Shown: piece by piece, positions 24,097 through 35,809 of the stretch
How the letters are laid out: every line of letters starts with the position of its first letter
How positions within the stretch are numbered: position 1 is the first letter of the stretch
Assembly (NCBI GenBank): GCA_021397845.1
Contig: CM038047.1
Location: 127,206,112-127,270,111 of the forward strand
DNA length: 64,000 nucleotides
Source of the DNA: Areca catechu
Taxonomy: Eukaryota; Streptophyta; Magnoliopsida; Arecales; Arecaceae
Direction: 5' to 3'
Made by a program: the position numbers and the translations under genes
Notes under the pieces: generated by a model
The model's input: the letters and a program-made list of their open reading frames with translations, nothing else
Told to the model about the DNA's origin: nothing
Databases searched by the model: none

Positions 24097-24807
24097 ACTT
24101 TTGATTTAAATCTTTTGTAATTTGTACTAAAAATTCTGTGAATAAAATGAAAGCATCTTTTGGTATCTTATTTCTATGTATGAATTGTGATTATACATTT
24201 CTTTTCAATGATATTTTCACTTGATACAATGCAAATCTAGATCAATTTTAATTAGATTATCAAAATTGATATGAGAAAGTGAGATTATCTCAAACAAATC
24301 TTAACAACTTTCTCAGTCTATTTCAAATAAATACCTTTTTAATTGTTGACAAAAAGGGGGAGAACATATATGACCGTGTGCATAAAATAAAATGGTGTTG
24401 AGATGCATGTTTCAAGATTTTAAGAACATACAAAAAGGAGGAGAAAAATTGTTGAACTAAATGGCTTTAGTTCAAAACTTGCAATTTGCTCTAATTGCTT
24501 CAAAAAAATAGCTCAAGAATTAGCTCTAATACTTTTATAAATGACCTGATACTTTTCAAAAAGCTCTATGATATACTGCAAACTTGAGCTCTGATACTTT
24601 GAAACATACAAGCTCTGATACTCTGATATATATAAAAGCACTGACACTGATACTGTATAGTTTTTTCTTACACAAAAGCTCTAATACTTAATTGCAAATA
24701 CAGTTAGCTCTGATACATGTTAATACTCACTTTCAAATACAATTGCACATGTAATTATAAAGAATTTTTCATGCCTAGTGTTTTGTCATCATCAAAAAGG
24801 GGGAGAT
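24097..24807 (+). other. Sirevirus 3' untranslated region with repeated polypurine tracts
   Basis: AAAAAGGGGGAGA-type tracts occur at 24352-24364 and next to the 3' LTR (24794-24806), with a weaker AAAAAGGAGGAGA at 24430-24442. Multiple PPTs are a described Sirevirus trait. Between them, 24520-24720 is rich in AGCTCTGATAC units (listed separately). Confidence 0.8.
24522..24716 (+). repeat. Dispersed AGCTCTGATAC repeats complementary to the primer site
   Basis: Perfect AGCTCTGATAC at 24587-24597, 24611-24621 and 24706-24716; AGCTCTAATAC at 24522-24532 and 24677-24687; partial copies at 24544, 24562, 24621 and 24645. The unit is the reverse complement of GTATCAGAGCT, which contains most of the primer site at 5396-5407, and matches the 3' end of initiator tRNA-Met. 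Confidence 0.7.
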
Positions 24808-26186
24808 TGTTGACCCCATAAGTGATTTTGATGATAACAAAACATTGGAGCATGCATTTATTTTACTAACAACTCTTCAAGTGTTTTACAAGTTTTTGTA
24901 AGATGATTCTAATACTCAATTATGACTCCTGCATTCTTAGTTTTTTAAAATGATGTTGTGCTATAAGTGAATCATGTAAAGAAGAACCCAAAGAAAAAGT
25001 TAAGTAAAAATCATGAAAATAGTTACTTCTGGGTTGTTTTAAGCTTAAGATTTTATAGAGAAGATTGTTAGAAGTGTTGGAAAGACTCTTGAATGTTTGA
25101 TGTCTTGCTAGATGAATTGTGGAGAAGAACTGAGATTTCAATGAAGAACTCATCCGAGCTGACTCGAAGCAAAGGAGCCGACTCTGGCACATGGCATACA
25201 TGAAGGATCTGGCATGCAGATATTCGAGTCGACTTTATGGGACTCGAGCTAACTTGTCCAGAACATGATTTTCTGAATCAGACAACCGAGCTGACCCGAA
25301 GGGTCGACTACATTATTCTATCAGACATCTGAGCCGACTCTTTAGAGATTCGAGCTGACTCATCCAGAGTCCAGAAAGAGAGTTCTAAGTGAACAGCTAG
25401 GAGAGCTGACCCGGAGGAACCCGAGCTAACTCTTCCAGAGTATAGATTTGAACACCTATGGATCCGAGCCGACTTGAAGTAAGGCGAGCTGACTCTTCTA
25501 GAGTAAGGAATCAAGCTATTGAGAAACCAAGCTGACCCAAATGAAGCGAGGTGACTTGACCAGAACTACTCTATGGATCCAAGTCGACTCAATTAGATCC
25601 GAGCCAACTCGAAGGTCAATTTCAGGCTTATAATGGCTAGTTCCAGAAATTAGAATTTGAATCCAAAAAGTGCTCCAACAGTCAAGTATCACATCCCAAT
25701 GGTCTACAATGACTAAAACTATCTAAGAAGAGTACAAGATGCTATAAATGAAGAATTGGGACAACTTTGAATAGAGAATGCTTATTTTGAATATCAAAGA
25801 AACCTTGAGAGCAAGAGAGCACTAAAGATCATTCAAGATAGTCTTCAAGTCTTCACTAACTCACTTTAGAAGCTTGAAATAATCATTGAAGAAGTTAAAG
25901 AAGCCATTCAAGTGCATTAAAGTAAAATCAATAGGGCTTCTCTTAAGTTGCATCGGCAACCATCCAACAACATCTGTTTGTCATTTTGTTGCTTTCTCTT
26001 TACAATTCATTTTCTGAATTATTGGATTATTGGTGAGCCCGGTATAAAAACCAAGTGGATTGTTAGTGATCCCATTCAAAACTAACTATAAGGGTTCTTG
26101 GTGATCTTGGTAAAACCAAGTTTGGTTCTTGGTGATCCTATTCATAACCAAGTGTTCGATTTCTTTGGTGAGCCCAGTTTAAAAAC
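24808..26186 (+). repeat. Sirevirus 3' LTR, truncated at its 3' end
   Basis: Starts TGTTGACCCC right after the PPT and matches the 5' LTR to GAGCCCAGTTTAAAAAC. The last ~290 bp (U5) are gone. The palindrome array is at about 25150-25620. A TATA-like CTATAAAT at 25742-25749 is better kept than in the 5' LTR. Confidence 0.88.
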
Positions 26187-26444
26187 AACATATAGGTTAC
26201 CAGGTTCAATCAACATACATAATTTCATACTTGACATAATATCATGCATTTCATAAAAATTGAAATTAAACATATTACCCTAATATGCAAAATTTCATAC
26301 AATTGCATTATCATGTCATTTCATAAAGAAACCAGAAATTATGCATATAAATTTGGTTGGGTCGACTTGACAGGGTTCCGGTCGGCTCGGTAGTGGAATT
26401 TCATAAAACTCCAAAAATGGTTCATAATTGGTATGCTACAAGGA
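26187..26444 (-). other. Leader fragment of a minus-strand element
   Basis: Lies downstream (minus strand) of the primer site at 26445-26458 and ends at the broken Sirevirus LTR. AT-rich, no open frame. The rest of this element's inside is missing, so the junction at ~26186 is a deletion or recombination point. Confidence 0.55.
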
Positions 26445-26458
26445 TGGCTCTGATACCA
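26445..26458 (-). other. Primer binding site of the minus-strand element
   Basis: Minus strand reads TGGTATCAGAGCCA, one base after the LTR end at 26460. Confidence 0.85.
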
Positions 26459-26459
26459 C

Positions 26460-28888
26460 TGATGGGAATTCTTCCAGGGTGCTAGGAATCATGCAGCATG
26501 AGGAAGAAAATTTCAAAACAAAAATTCTTAGTATGAAACCCTAATTGGCTAGAAAACCCTAATTCCCAGGAACCCCTCATGCAATACCGATTAATGAAAC
26601 ATAAATGAAGTCAGAAAAAACATACCTGGATCACTAAAATCCAATCCTTTCTATGAGGCTCACAAGTGCAAGCCCTCCAATGGTGATCCACATGAGAATG
26701 GTACCAAGGAAGAATCCCTACCGGGATTACTTGCTTCAACATAACTCTTAGGGCAGCCTTTGGACCTTTGACCACTGTAGGACACCTTGTTTACTATAGG
26801 GCACCAAGAACACTGTCCTAAAGCACTCTTGGTTTTAGGACAACCCTTTTCTAGGACTCTTTAAGCTTATATGCAAGAATAAAACCTTGTCCTAAAAGAC
26901 TAGACCTTGTCTTAACAAGACAAGTCTTGTCTTAAAGAAAGGAGGAGGGAGAGAGAAGCAGAAAGAGACACTTAGATAACTCTCAGGAAAAATGGACTCC
27001 TGTTTCTGACGACTGAATCATGAATGAATTCTCAAATCACTGTACACCCTTAAATAATAGTTTAAGGGGCATGAATATCATCCCGACATTTTTTATCAGA
27101 TATGTTATTTCATATATGATAAGACTCTTCAGGATTCAAGAGTCTTATCTGAGTCCTTCTCATTTCTAGGTTAAATCCCCTTATGCCATGTGGCATATAC
27201 AGGTCAAGAAGAATGGAAGGAGGCATCTTTTCAGATTTAAAAACCATGGGGAAGCAGAGTTCTGAGAGCAGAAAGACTTTCACTCAGAACCATGTGTAGA
27301 TGAAGAGATGCGACACTTCATCTGCGTGCGCTAATTCCTTTCTCATTTAATGCCACCCCTTATACTCTTTTGACTGGTCATTCAAAAACCAAACAGCATG
27401 GGGATTAAGTGAAGAGGTTCCTCATAAAAGAAACTCCCAATGTTTCAGAAGCAAAAGGACTCTCGGTCCTTCTGCACGCGCCCCCTTCTCCCGCTTGCGC
27501 CAAGAGGTGCTAAGAGTCCATAGCACCTTGGACTCTTCAAAAAAATTGGTATAATGCCTAAATAAAACCAGATAAAACCTGGTTTAAGCTGCCCCACTTA
27601 GGACTCGACCTACTCTGGGTTTTCCTCAAAAAAGTTAGTCCAAATACCAAGCAACCGGACCCAATCCAATTGGGTTAGGAATTGGGTTAGGAATTAGGTT
27701 AGCCTAAATATGCAAGTATATAATCTGGCTAACCAATTACGATCCCATGACCCTAATTAAATCATGAATGACTTCTTTGGCCAACTCTATATTGTGTGTG
27801 ACCCATTGGGTTCCACATCTAGCCAATAGTAGGTTTAGGTTTGAGCCGATTCGATCCGATCAAACCCGATTGACCTAATTAGGTCAAATTGGCTCACCTA
27901 ATTGTCCAATTCGAATCACACATCGATTTGACTCATGAAACCAAATCAAATGGTTCATGAAAACCTACAAGACAAGATTAATGTCTAGCAATGGATCATG
28001 CCTACCCGAAAGATGAGAAATTTGGTGGAAATTATCAAAATACCCTTCATAGTATGTTACTGTGCAATTCAATCATTCGATCTCCCATTATCCCGATTAA
28101 GTGAAATGTATGGATATATGTCAAACCCTAATACTTAGACATATCAAATCTTAGCTCGATCATGAGAACTCAACTGATGACTGATTAGAAACCACTTTTA
28201 ATCTCATCCTGCTTTGATCAAAGGCTCCTTGAGTCACTCATCGAAGAGATTACATAGGATAACAATTTATCCTACCAGGAATGATCAAGTCCTTGTTGGT
28301 CCACTCACATCCTTCGTACACCTTCCACCATACCAAGAACATCCCGTACATGACTCAATGTCATGAATGAGTATGAACCAAAAATATGGCTTAGTGTGCA
28401 CAAGGAATCATGGTGACCTCAGGTCTAAAGATCATATGCACAACTCCTACTCTGGGACCTATCTTTTGATAAGCAGTAAAACTTCCATAAGATAGTCCCG
28501 GGGTGGATCAGTTCGGTGAAGTCATACCCTGATGAGCACCCTTATCCTTATATTAGTGTCTCTGCACAAATGGTTGTGAGACCAACCATTCTCATTAACT
28601 AAGCATACATAGGATAAGCTAGTCTTATCGGATTCATAGATCCCTGAATCAATGGTCCATTGACTAGGAACATTTTTTATTAGGATTTATAGGAACTTAG
28701 GTCCCACTGTTATGATCTTTATCATAGCCCTAATTCCATTGCCCTAATCTATGGGATTCATCATAATCCATAAATAAGATAGCAATATATGATGAAAATA
28801 ATGTCTTCATTAATATAATGTCATACAAGAGTTGGAAGATTACAAAAATGCCCTTATAATGATTGGCTCTTAGGGCACTTTTCTTTCA
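26460..28888 (-). mobile_element. 5' LTR of a minus-strand retrotransposon, probably Copia (2.4 kb)
   Basis: On the minus strand it starts TGAAAGAAAAGTGCCCTAAG at 28888 and ends TTCCCATCA at 26460, one base before a tRNA-iMet primer site. The spacing and length resemble the Copia LTR at 30191. No coding part of the element remains; it is a lone LTR with part of its leader. A 130-bp piece of the same LTR type is found at 30062-30190. Confidence 0.75.
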
Positions 28889-30061
28889 ATATTCACCTTC
28901 AAAAAATCAAAAAAAGTGAGAAGGGAAGGGGTCTACATACCTAGCAATGATTTGCGTGATTTCGTGGAAGAGATCTCTCAACTCAGATCGGTCCCTGGAT
29001 GATACGGTCACTTTCCTATGGATCCACCAACTTTTTATCAGCTTTGTTTGGAGGCAAGGAAAATGTCATCGAAGGGGCGTGGCACTGGAGAGATCCTGCA
29101 AACATCAGGGGTTAGTTAAAAAGGAAACAAGAAAACAAAATATGGATTAGGGTTTGAAGGAAGAAGGAATCAGGATTGCTGATGTTAGCGACCTGGAAGT
29201 GGAAGAAGAACTCCTAGCTGGTGGATAGCTAGGGCTTTGATCTTGGGGCATGTTAGGGTTGGAAGAGGGTTTCTTTGGGCGGCTAGGGTTTGCTAGGGTT
29301 AGGGCACTCAAGTCTTTCACACAATTCAAAGAACCACAGAAGCTTCGCAAGAAAATTTCACCGTAGTTTATTTCATGAATAAAGATTGATTACAAGAGGA
29401 AGAGGGGTGGGGTATTTATAGATGTTCTTATGCCCTCTCCTTATTAGGATAGGATTATAAAATTTGCTCAGGACTAGGAGTACATAATTTGAATAGGATT
29501 AACACTTGATTCCTAGTAGGATGAGGACTTCCCTCTCTTTCTTAGACTTGGTCAAAGCTTCCTTGGACTTGGTCAAAAGGCTCCTCTTGGGCTTGGATGC
29601 CTACTTGGATCGGGCATGCACTTTTGGCCAGCAAGGGGCATCCTCCAAATGGTCTTGGGCGGTCTCCAAGAAAGCTTGGTGGATGGCTTGGCGCATGACA
29701 TCCCTGGTGGGCTAGAAACCCTGGGTCCCTTCTTTTGGGCTTTTAGGCTGGGGCACTTGAAAGAATATTCTTTGGGGCCCTAGTATCTTCAAGTTGGGAG
29801 GTGCCATGGGCTTGGACTTGCTCTGTTCTGGGATGGCTTGGTGAATGCTCATCTTGTACAAGACTGGACTAATACAAAACTAGACTTACAGGACTCAACT
29901 GGACTCATGAGGTTGAGACAACTTAATTGAACTTCTTGCCTCAACTTATTATAGGACTCAACTGAGGGACTTTATTACAGGACTTAGCAAAAATTGACCA
30001 ACAAATGACTTAGAGAACAAATTGGTGCTTGAAGTTTATGTCTGATCTCATGTCCCCATCA
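28889..30061 (-). mobile_element. Partial Gypsy-type LTR, minus strand
   Basis: On the minus strand it begins TGATGGGGACATGAGATCAG at 30061, like the LTR at 45192 (TGATGGGGGCACCAGGCTCAG). It shares the TATA context GGGTATTTATAG (29410-29421), the region around GACTTGGTCAAA and GAAGGAATCAGG with the composite element's LTRs. Its low-coordinate end runs into the LTR at 28888 and no primer site is seen. It is a diverged relative of the 43624-57527 family. Confidence 0.75.
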
Positions 30062-30190
30062 TTAATCCTTTCGAATCTCAATTCAATAATGAAGACTCGA
30101 TCGATAAAAGATTAGAAACCCTATCTAATCTCATCATGCTTTGATCAAAGACTTCTTGAGTCAAAATTTGAAGAGATCACATGGGATAAC
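30062..30190 (-). repeat. Fragment of an LTR like that at 26460-28888
   Basis: Shares GATTAGAAACC, TAATCTCATC, TGCTTTGATCAAAG and GGATAAC, in order, with 28170-28265. Cut at 30190 by the insertion of the Copia LTR, so it is part of the sequence that element landed in. Confidence 0.65.
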
Positions 30191-32407
30191 TGTTAGATGT
30201 ATGCCCTAAAAGCCAAGTTGGCTAGACACATTGTAATTTTTAGGGCATTAACTTTGTACTTAATTCTTCTTTATTAATAAAGGGCATTAGTTTCATTCAT
30301 ATTGATGTGTCTATTAATTATCCATGGAGTTAATGGACAATGATACATATTCTCAAGAGTTGAGAATCTGAGGCATGTATCTTAATAGATTAGCTCCTAA
30401 AGGATCCCGATTGTTGGAATATCATGAGGATGGTGATCGATCTATTAAAATCGATGCACGGATCACTTCTCTTTTAGGGTAGATGAGTCTCTGACCTATA
30501 GTGTAGGTGACACTGGAGTGAGAGTGCAGGTAGTTGATAGAGATCAACGATACTGAGCATGACCAAGTACAAGAAGTTATACGGATGACTACTCACTCGT
30601 CGATAACTTTCGATACAGTAGTTGTGTGAATAGTTCCTTGACCTAGAGTGTCTCGGCTACTCATAATAAGGTTGCTATAGTTTGACAGCACAGTCACATG
30701 GTTCCTATCCATATGGGACCTTGCGGTGTTCATTGGCTGCAGTATGTTTTTTGTAAGAGTAGGGTGTTCACTTGTAGGGATCTATCAGCCTTAGTAGTAA
30801 GGTATAATCCTATGCAAGCTTAATGAGACTAAGTTCAGAAGTCTATGGCCATAGCAGGGTGATAATGAAAAGGTATTTTCATTAGTATCACAATTAGACT
30901 TTAGTCGATTAGGTTAAGCATTTGACTGATGGTTTGACGAGTATCCGTAACCAACATCATGTCGAGATTTTGATAGAGGAACCAAATCATATGGTAACTA
31001 CACATAGGAATTTCAATCTTATTCTACTGGGTTGCTCCTACATACTGCTAGGTATCACTGGTGGATTATGAGAGACCATTAGAATTATTCTTGGATCGAT
31101 GGTCCTAATTAGGGTAGAGCTGAAATTGTTTCAGTCTATCAAAAAGAGTTTTGATGATGTATAATGGAGATTATAGCATGTCTCATTACCAGACAGGATA
31201 GGACCTGAGAGGTCACACACATTAGGAGCTCAAGTAACCAATCAACAATTCAATTTGGACCTAATTGTAAGTGTTACAATTAATATTTGACCTAATTGTA
31301 AATGTTACAATTAATTGATTATGGATTAATTATTAATTAATTTAAATTAGATTTAATTTAATTGAGTTAGACTCAATTAATTAATCCTAATTGATTCGGG
31401 TCAATTTCCACTTCGAAATGGTTCGATCAGATTTAAAATCGATTTTAGTTTGACTGTAGAATCACTTCGTTTGGAATAAAACCTAGAGTCCAGTTAGACT
31501 GGGACTCTCTCTCCTTGTCTTCCCTTCCCTACACATGCCAATGTGGGCCCCCATTTATTTTGTGTGACAAATTAAAGGCGGCGTGAATTTTTGGTGGATG
31601 CTAATATGGATTTGGCATGAAGTTAATTAAGAGAGGGAAGAGTCCTTCTCTTCCACTCCTCTTAAAACTCAAACCCAATCCAGATTAGATCAAACTCTTT
31701 TATTTATGGTGTATAGAAATGGAAAGATTTACCATGAAAGAAATAAAAGAAAGGAAAAAGCGGTGGCCAAATATATGGTTTTTGTTTTTGGCATGATTTC
31801 TTTTAGGCATCTTCTATAGAGAATCTCTCTCCTGGGGTGCCATCTCCTCTTCCTTCTTTTCTTTTTTATTTTTCTTCCTTGTGATCTTCAAGAGCATTGA
31901 GAGGTCTTTTTCATAAAAGGAAGAAGAAAGAAAAGGATCCAAAGATCTTGCGTAGACTGATTTGCAAGACAGAAGCCGACAGCTAATTCGGATTCGGATC
32001 AGCACAATTTTTAAAGCGGGCAATTTGCTGAAAGAGGAGAGGGATATAAGGATCTAGTAGTCCGGTGCCCTCTACGACTCGGTTGTGAGAGCTTCATATA
32101 GATACCAGCAGAGGTCGGGTGATTGCACAGCTCCTACAGAATCCTGACTTTTTAGTAGCTGATCTGCATGGATTTTAGAGCAAAACCGGATAGCGATCCA
32201 GGTAAGTATTTTATGCTTAAAAAATTTTTATTTCAGATATAATATTTTTTTCATATGTTGCAGCATGTTAGGACTTTATGATAAATAAATTAGATTTATT
32301 TATGAATTGCATGATTAGATATAAATTATTTTTTTATCTGCTTTTGCTATGATAGGCTACTGATGCCTGTTTAATTGCAATTTACTATTCCTGGAAGAAC
32401 TCCGATA
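30191..32407 (+). repeat. Copia 5' LTR (2.2 kb)
   Basis: Starts TGTTAGATGTATGCCCTAAA. It ends at about CCGATA (probably CCGACA before mutation), one base before the primer site. No second copy is present to fix the end exactly. Confidence 0.8.
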
Positions 32408-32408
32408 G

Positions 32409-32420
32409 TGGTATTAGAGC
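32409..32420 (+). other. Copia primer binding site
   Basis: TGGTATTAGAGC: initiator tRNA-Met type with one change (C to T). Confidence 0.8.
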
Positions 32421-33358
32421 CACGATTCTCTCTTTAACATGCATGCATGAGTATCAGATCTGAAAGATATTCAGATCAGTTAGATAGATTATGATTTTTC
32501 GAATCTATGTTGAACATGAGATTGTTCTAGCATAGAATTTTATGTTTTGAAAATTATTTTCGAAAATAAAATCATAATTTTTAGATCTGAAATTAAATTT
32601 AATAATCTTAAATTAAATTTAATAATCTGAAATATAATTGATCAAGGGTTGCACAAAGTGACATAAGGTTATCCTGTTATGGGGTTTACCCCCTATAGTG
32701 CAAAGGTTGTCCTACTTTGATGTATACCTGGTTTTGAAAAGGGGTTTTCAAAAGGATTTTGATTGATTTATGATTATGTATGTTGTTATATGTGATACAC
32801 AAAATTAGGGTTTAGATCTTAAATATGATTCATGATCATAAACCATTAATGTCGTGCACTTGAACCTAATTTTAAAATTGATTTGATCAAGAAAATCTAA
32901 TTAGGTGCATGAGGGTTTGGGTTGAACAAATTAGGTCTAGAGATGGGGCTACGGTGATTAGGGCTTGATTAGATCAACAAGTAACCCTATTATGATTTTG
33001 AGCAAGTGACTTAACTAAAGATTTGGGTTAGGTCAAGTGTGCTCAAAATTGGTTTTAGATGTAGTCTGGTCATATCGATTCATTTGATAGTGAATCGATA
33101 AGTTAAGACCTAATTTGGCTCACTGATGAGCCCAAATCATTAGATGACCTAATTAAACCTCATCAGTCAATTGTTGTGTAAGGAAGGTTTCGATCATGAT
33201 TTGCTAATTGGGGCTAACTCTTTATTAACCAACTAGTTTGGCGAAAAGATGGTAAATTGGTAGAACCCTCCCATGGATCAAATTGACCTGGCCAATTTGG
33301 TTGATTAAGTTTCCAAAAGGGTCACTTTTGATTTGAGTTCACCACTGTTGGATATATT
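32421..33358 (+). other. Copia untranslated leader, first part
   Basis: AT-rich with no open frame. It continues at 38818-39489 after the nested element. The total leader of about 1.6 kb is long for a Copia element. The ATATT at 33354-33358 is the target-site copy. Confidence 0.6.
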
Positions 33359-33593
33359 TGTTGACTCTGGTCTTGATTTTGATGATTAACAAAATATTTA
33401 AGTATATATGAGTACTAACTATATTTTTAAGTGTGTTTATCAAATCTTAATACTCATCCATATTAAATGAAGAAATGCTTGTATTTCAGTTGAAAAAGTC
33501 CTTAAATTAATGAAAAATCAAGTTATAAAGACTTTGGAACATAAGGAAGACTTGGAAGGACTTAAAGTTTAATTTTGAAGAAGTTTCAGCACT

Positions 33594-33800
33594 GGCACAC
33601 CAAGTGTCGACACCTGAAGATCAAGTGTTGACACTTGCAGGATCAAGTGCTAACATTTACAAGATCAAGTGCTGACACTTGCAGAACTAAGTGCTGCACT
33701 TGCAGAACCAAGTGAACCAAGTGCTGACACTTGCAGAACCAAGTGTCGACACCTGGGAACCAAGTGTCGACACTTGGAGGTCAAGTGTCGACACTTGCTG
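33594..33800 (+). repeat. Array of CAAGTGTCGACACTTG palindromes in the 5' LTR
   Basis: Nine or ten degenerate copies of the unit. Perfect 16-mers stand at 33761-33776 (18 bp with flanking C and G) and 33782-33797. The 3' LTR has the same array at 37703-37910. It sits just upstream of the TATA box, as in the Sirevirus LTR, but the sequence differs except for a GTCGAC core. Confidence 0.9.
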
Positions 33801-34107
33801 TAATGGCTAATTTTTTTGAAGTGCAGAATTGATTCTAACTTGCTTCAAATGGCTAGTTTTTCATCCCCAACAGTCATAAATGATCATCTTTGGTTTGGAG
33901 AGCTATATAAACATCAAAAACCAAATAGGGAAGCAATCCTTTGGTGAGATCATTGAATATTCTTCAAGGATTCAAGAGTTGAGTGGTTCAAGCCTTCAAG
34001 CTTCCAAGTTTCAACGAGAGCATCCAAAGTTCACATCCTCAAGCATCAATCAAATGTTTCAACAACTTGAAGACAAGTTTTTCATCAATAATCAAGGTCT
34101 TCAAAGA

Positions 34108-34235
34108 GATATTTACTTTATTTTAGAAAGCTTTAATTGTATTCTTTTATATTTGCTCTTACATTATTTGAGATATTTGCTTTATTTTAGAAAGCTTTAA
34201 TTGTATTCTTTTATATTTGCTCTTACATTATTTTA
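34108..34235 (+). repeat. 64-bp tandem duplication in the 5' LTR only
   Basis: Two copies of a unit that starts GATATTT(A/G)CTTTATTTTAG, at 34108 and 34172. The 3' LTR has only one (38213-38277), which explains most of the 71-bp LTR length difference, so the change arose after insertion. Confidence 0.85.
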
Positions 34236-34776
34236 CTTGAGGATTTTGGTGAGCCTTGGAAAACCAAAGAGGTTTTTGGTGAGCCTTGGAAAACCAAAAG
34301 TGGTTGTTGATGAGCCTTGAAACCAACTAGGATTTTAATTATGAGCTTGAAGCCAAAATAAGTTCTTTAGATTCTTGGTTAGCTCGTAAAATCAAGGGTG
34401 GTTATTGGTGAGCTTTGAAACCAACTAGGGTTTGACTTGTGAGCCCGAAGACAAAACAAATTGTAAAGGTTGTTGGTGAGCCTAGGTTATAAAACCAAAC
34501 TTAGTGGAATTCTCAAGGAGATCTTGGGAAGTGGATGTAGGTGCCTTGGAGTGCACCGAACCACTATAAATTTCTTTGTGTTTGTGTGATTGTTTTATTT
34601 ATGCATTTACTTTGTTAATTCCACTGCATATTATTTTGAAGCACACAAATACATTGCCAAAACACAAGCATTGAATTGATCTAGCACATACTTGCTTTAG
34701 TTCATCATTAAATAGTTCAAAGTTTTATAAAATCCAATTCAAGCCCCCTCTTGGGTTGCCTACCTGAGCCTTCAAT

Positions 34777-34788
34777 TGGTATCAGAGC
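34777..34788 (+). other. Primer binding site of the gag-only element
   Basis: TGGTATCAGAGC, two bases after the 5' LTR. Confidence 0.9.
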
Positions 34789-34831
34789 TCGGTGCTCTGT
34801 TTGAAAATTTAAAGATTTTGCACTAAAGTTC

Positions 34832-35752
34832 ATGGCAACCATTGTAGGTATTAGTGTTAGACCACCATTTTTCAATGGCATAAATTACACATTTTGAAAA
34901 ACTCGCATGCGCATCCATATTTAATCTATTAGTTATCATCTTTGAAAAATTATTGTTAGTGGTCCTCATATTCCTTCCATTTTGATTAATGGCATTTACA
35001 TTCTAAAGCTCGAAGATGATTGGGATGAATATGACATTAAGCAATTTAAAATCAATGCTAAAGCAATAAACATTCTTTATTATGCATTGGACTTAAATGA
35101 ATTTAACAAAATCTTGACATGCACATCGGTGAAGGAAATATGGGACACACTTGAAGTTACTCATGAGGGTGCTCTTCAAGTGAAGAATACTAAAATCAAT
35201 TTACTTGTACATTGTTTTGAAATATTTAAAATGATACATTATGAATCTATATCTGATATGTTTACTAGATTCATGACTATTATTAATGAATTAAAAAATC
35301 TTGGCAAAGTTTATACTAATGCTGATTTGGTTAACAAAATTCTTAGATCTTTGCCAATATCATGGGATCCAAAGGTGACGGCAATCCAAGAAGCTAAAGA
35401 TGTAGAAACCTTACCTTTGGAAGAGCTTATCAGTTCACTCATGACCTATGAGTTGAATTTGTGGCACAAGGAAGTAATTGCTGATCAAGGGAAAAAGAAG
35501 ATAATGGCTTTCAAGGCTAAAAAGAATTTCAAGAAAATGATGGCAACTTAGAGCGATAGCGAAGATTCAAGTTCGGATGATGAAGTTGCCCATCTTTGCT
35601 TCATGGCAAATGAGAAAGGGGAATGTCTTGTAGTCCAACATGAAGAAAGAATGTTTTTAGAAGATGGCTATACAAGATAATTTAAAGAAGTGGACCTACT
35701 ACATTTTGGACAAAATGGTAAAGGAAGGATTATGTATATTGGTAAATTCTAA
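34832..35752 (+). pseudogene. gag: Gag of the non-autonomous element, fused to a protease remnant
   Basis: ATG at 34832 is the first after the primer site. A stop follows within 25 codons, and the main open part is 34982-35551. It shows the UBN2-type gag domain: EDDWDEYDIK, KEIWDTLEVTHEG, KILRSLPISWDPKVTAIQE. A Ser/Asp-rich tail (SDSEDSSSDDE) and LCFMAN follow. The last stretch, LHFGQNGKGRIMYIGKF (about 35696-35748), looks like the Copia protease segment FGDNGKGKIIGIGK, so a deletion appears to join the end of gag to mid-protease and nothing of pol follows. No zinc knuckle is left. Confidence 0.8.
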
Positions 35753-35809
35753 ACATTTCCTTCCATAATAAAAAATATAGTTGAATATTTGTTATAAATA
35801 TTGCATCAA

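Larger units (their letters stand above)
3694..26186 (+). mobile_element. Sirevirus-type Copia retrotransposon, degenerate, split by a nested Gypsy
   Basis: Complete order: 5' LTR (3694-5393), primer site, gag, pol, a third ORF after pol, repeated polypurine tracts, and a truncated 3' LTR (24808-26186). Extra ORF after pol, multiple AAAAAGGGGGAGA tracts and palindrome-rich LTRs are traits described for the Sirevirus (SIRE/Maximus) lineage. A Gypsy element at 7476-18718 splits it in the protease region. Without that insert it is about 11.2 kb. All coding parts hold stops and shifts, so it is dead. The last ~290 bp of the 3' LTR are missing, replaced by sequence belonging to the next element. 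Confidence 0.9.
33359..34774 (+). repeat. 5' LTR of the gag-only element (1,416 bp)
   Basis: TATA box CTATATAAAC at 33903-33912. A palindrome array lies upstream (33594-33800), a 64-bp tandem duplication at 34108-34235, and repeats of TTGGTGAGCCTTG at 34240-34490. Confidence 0.92.

Noticed and set aside
28947..29715. Possible host gene exons (short open frames near GC-richer sequence)
   Set aside because: The stretch is similar to the LTRs of the composite Gypsy, with the same TATA context.
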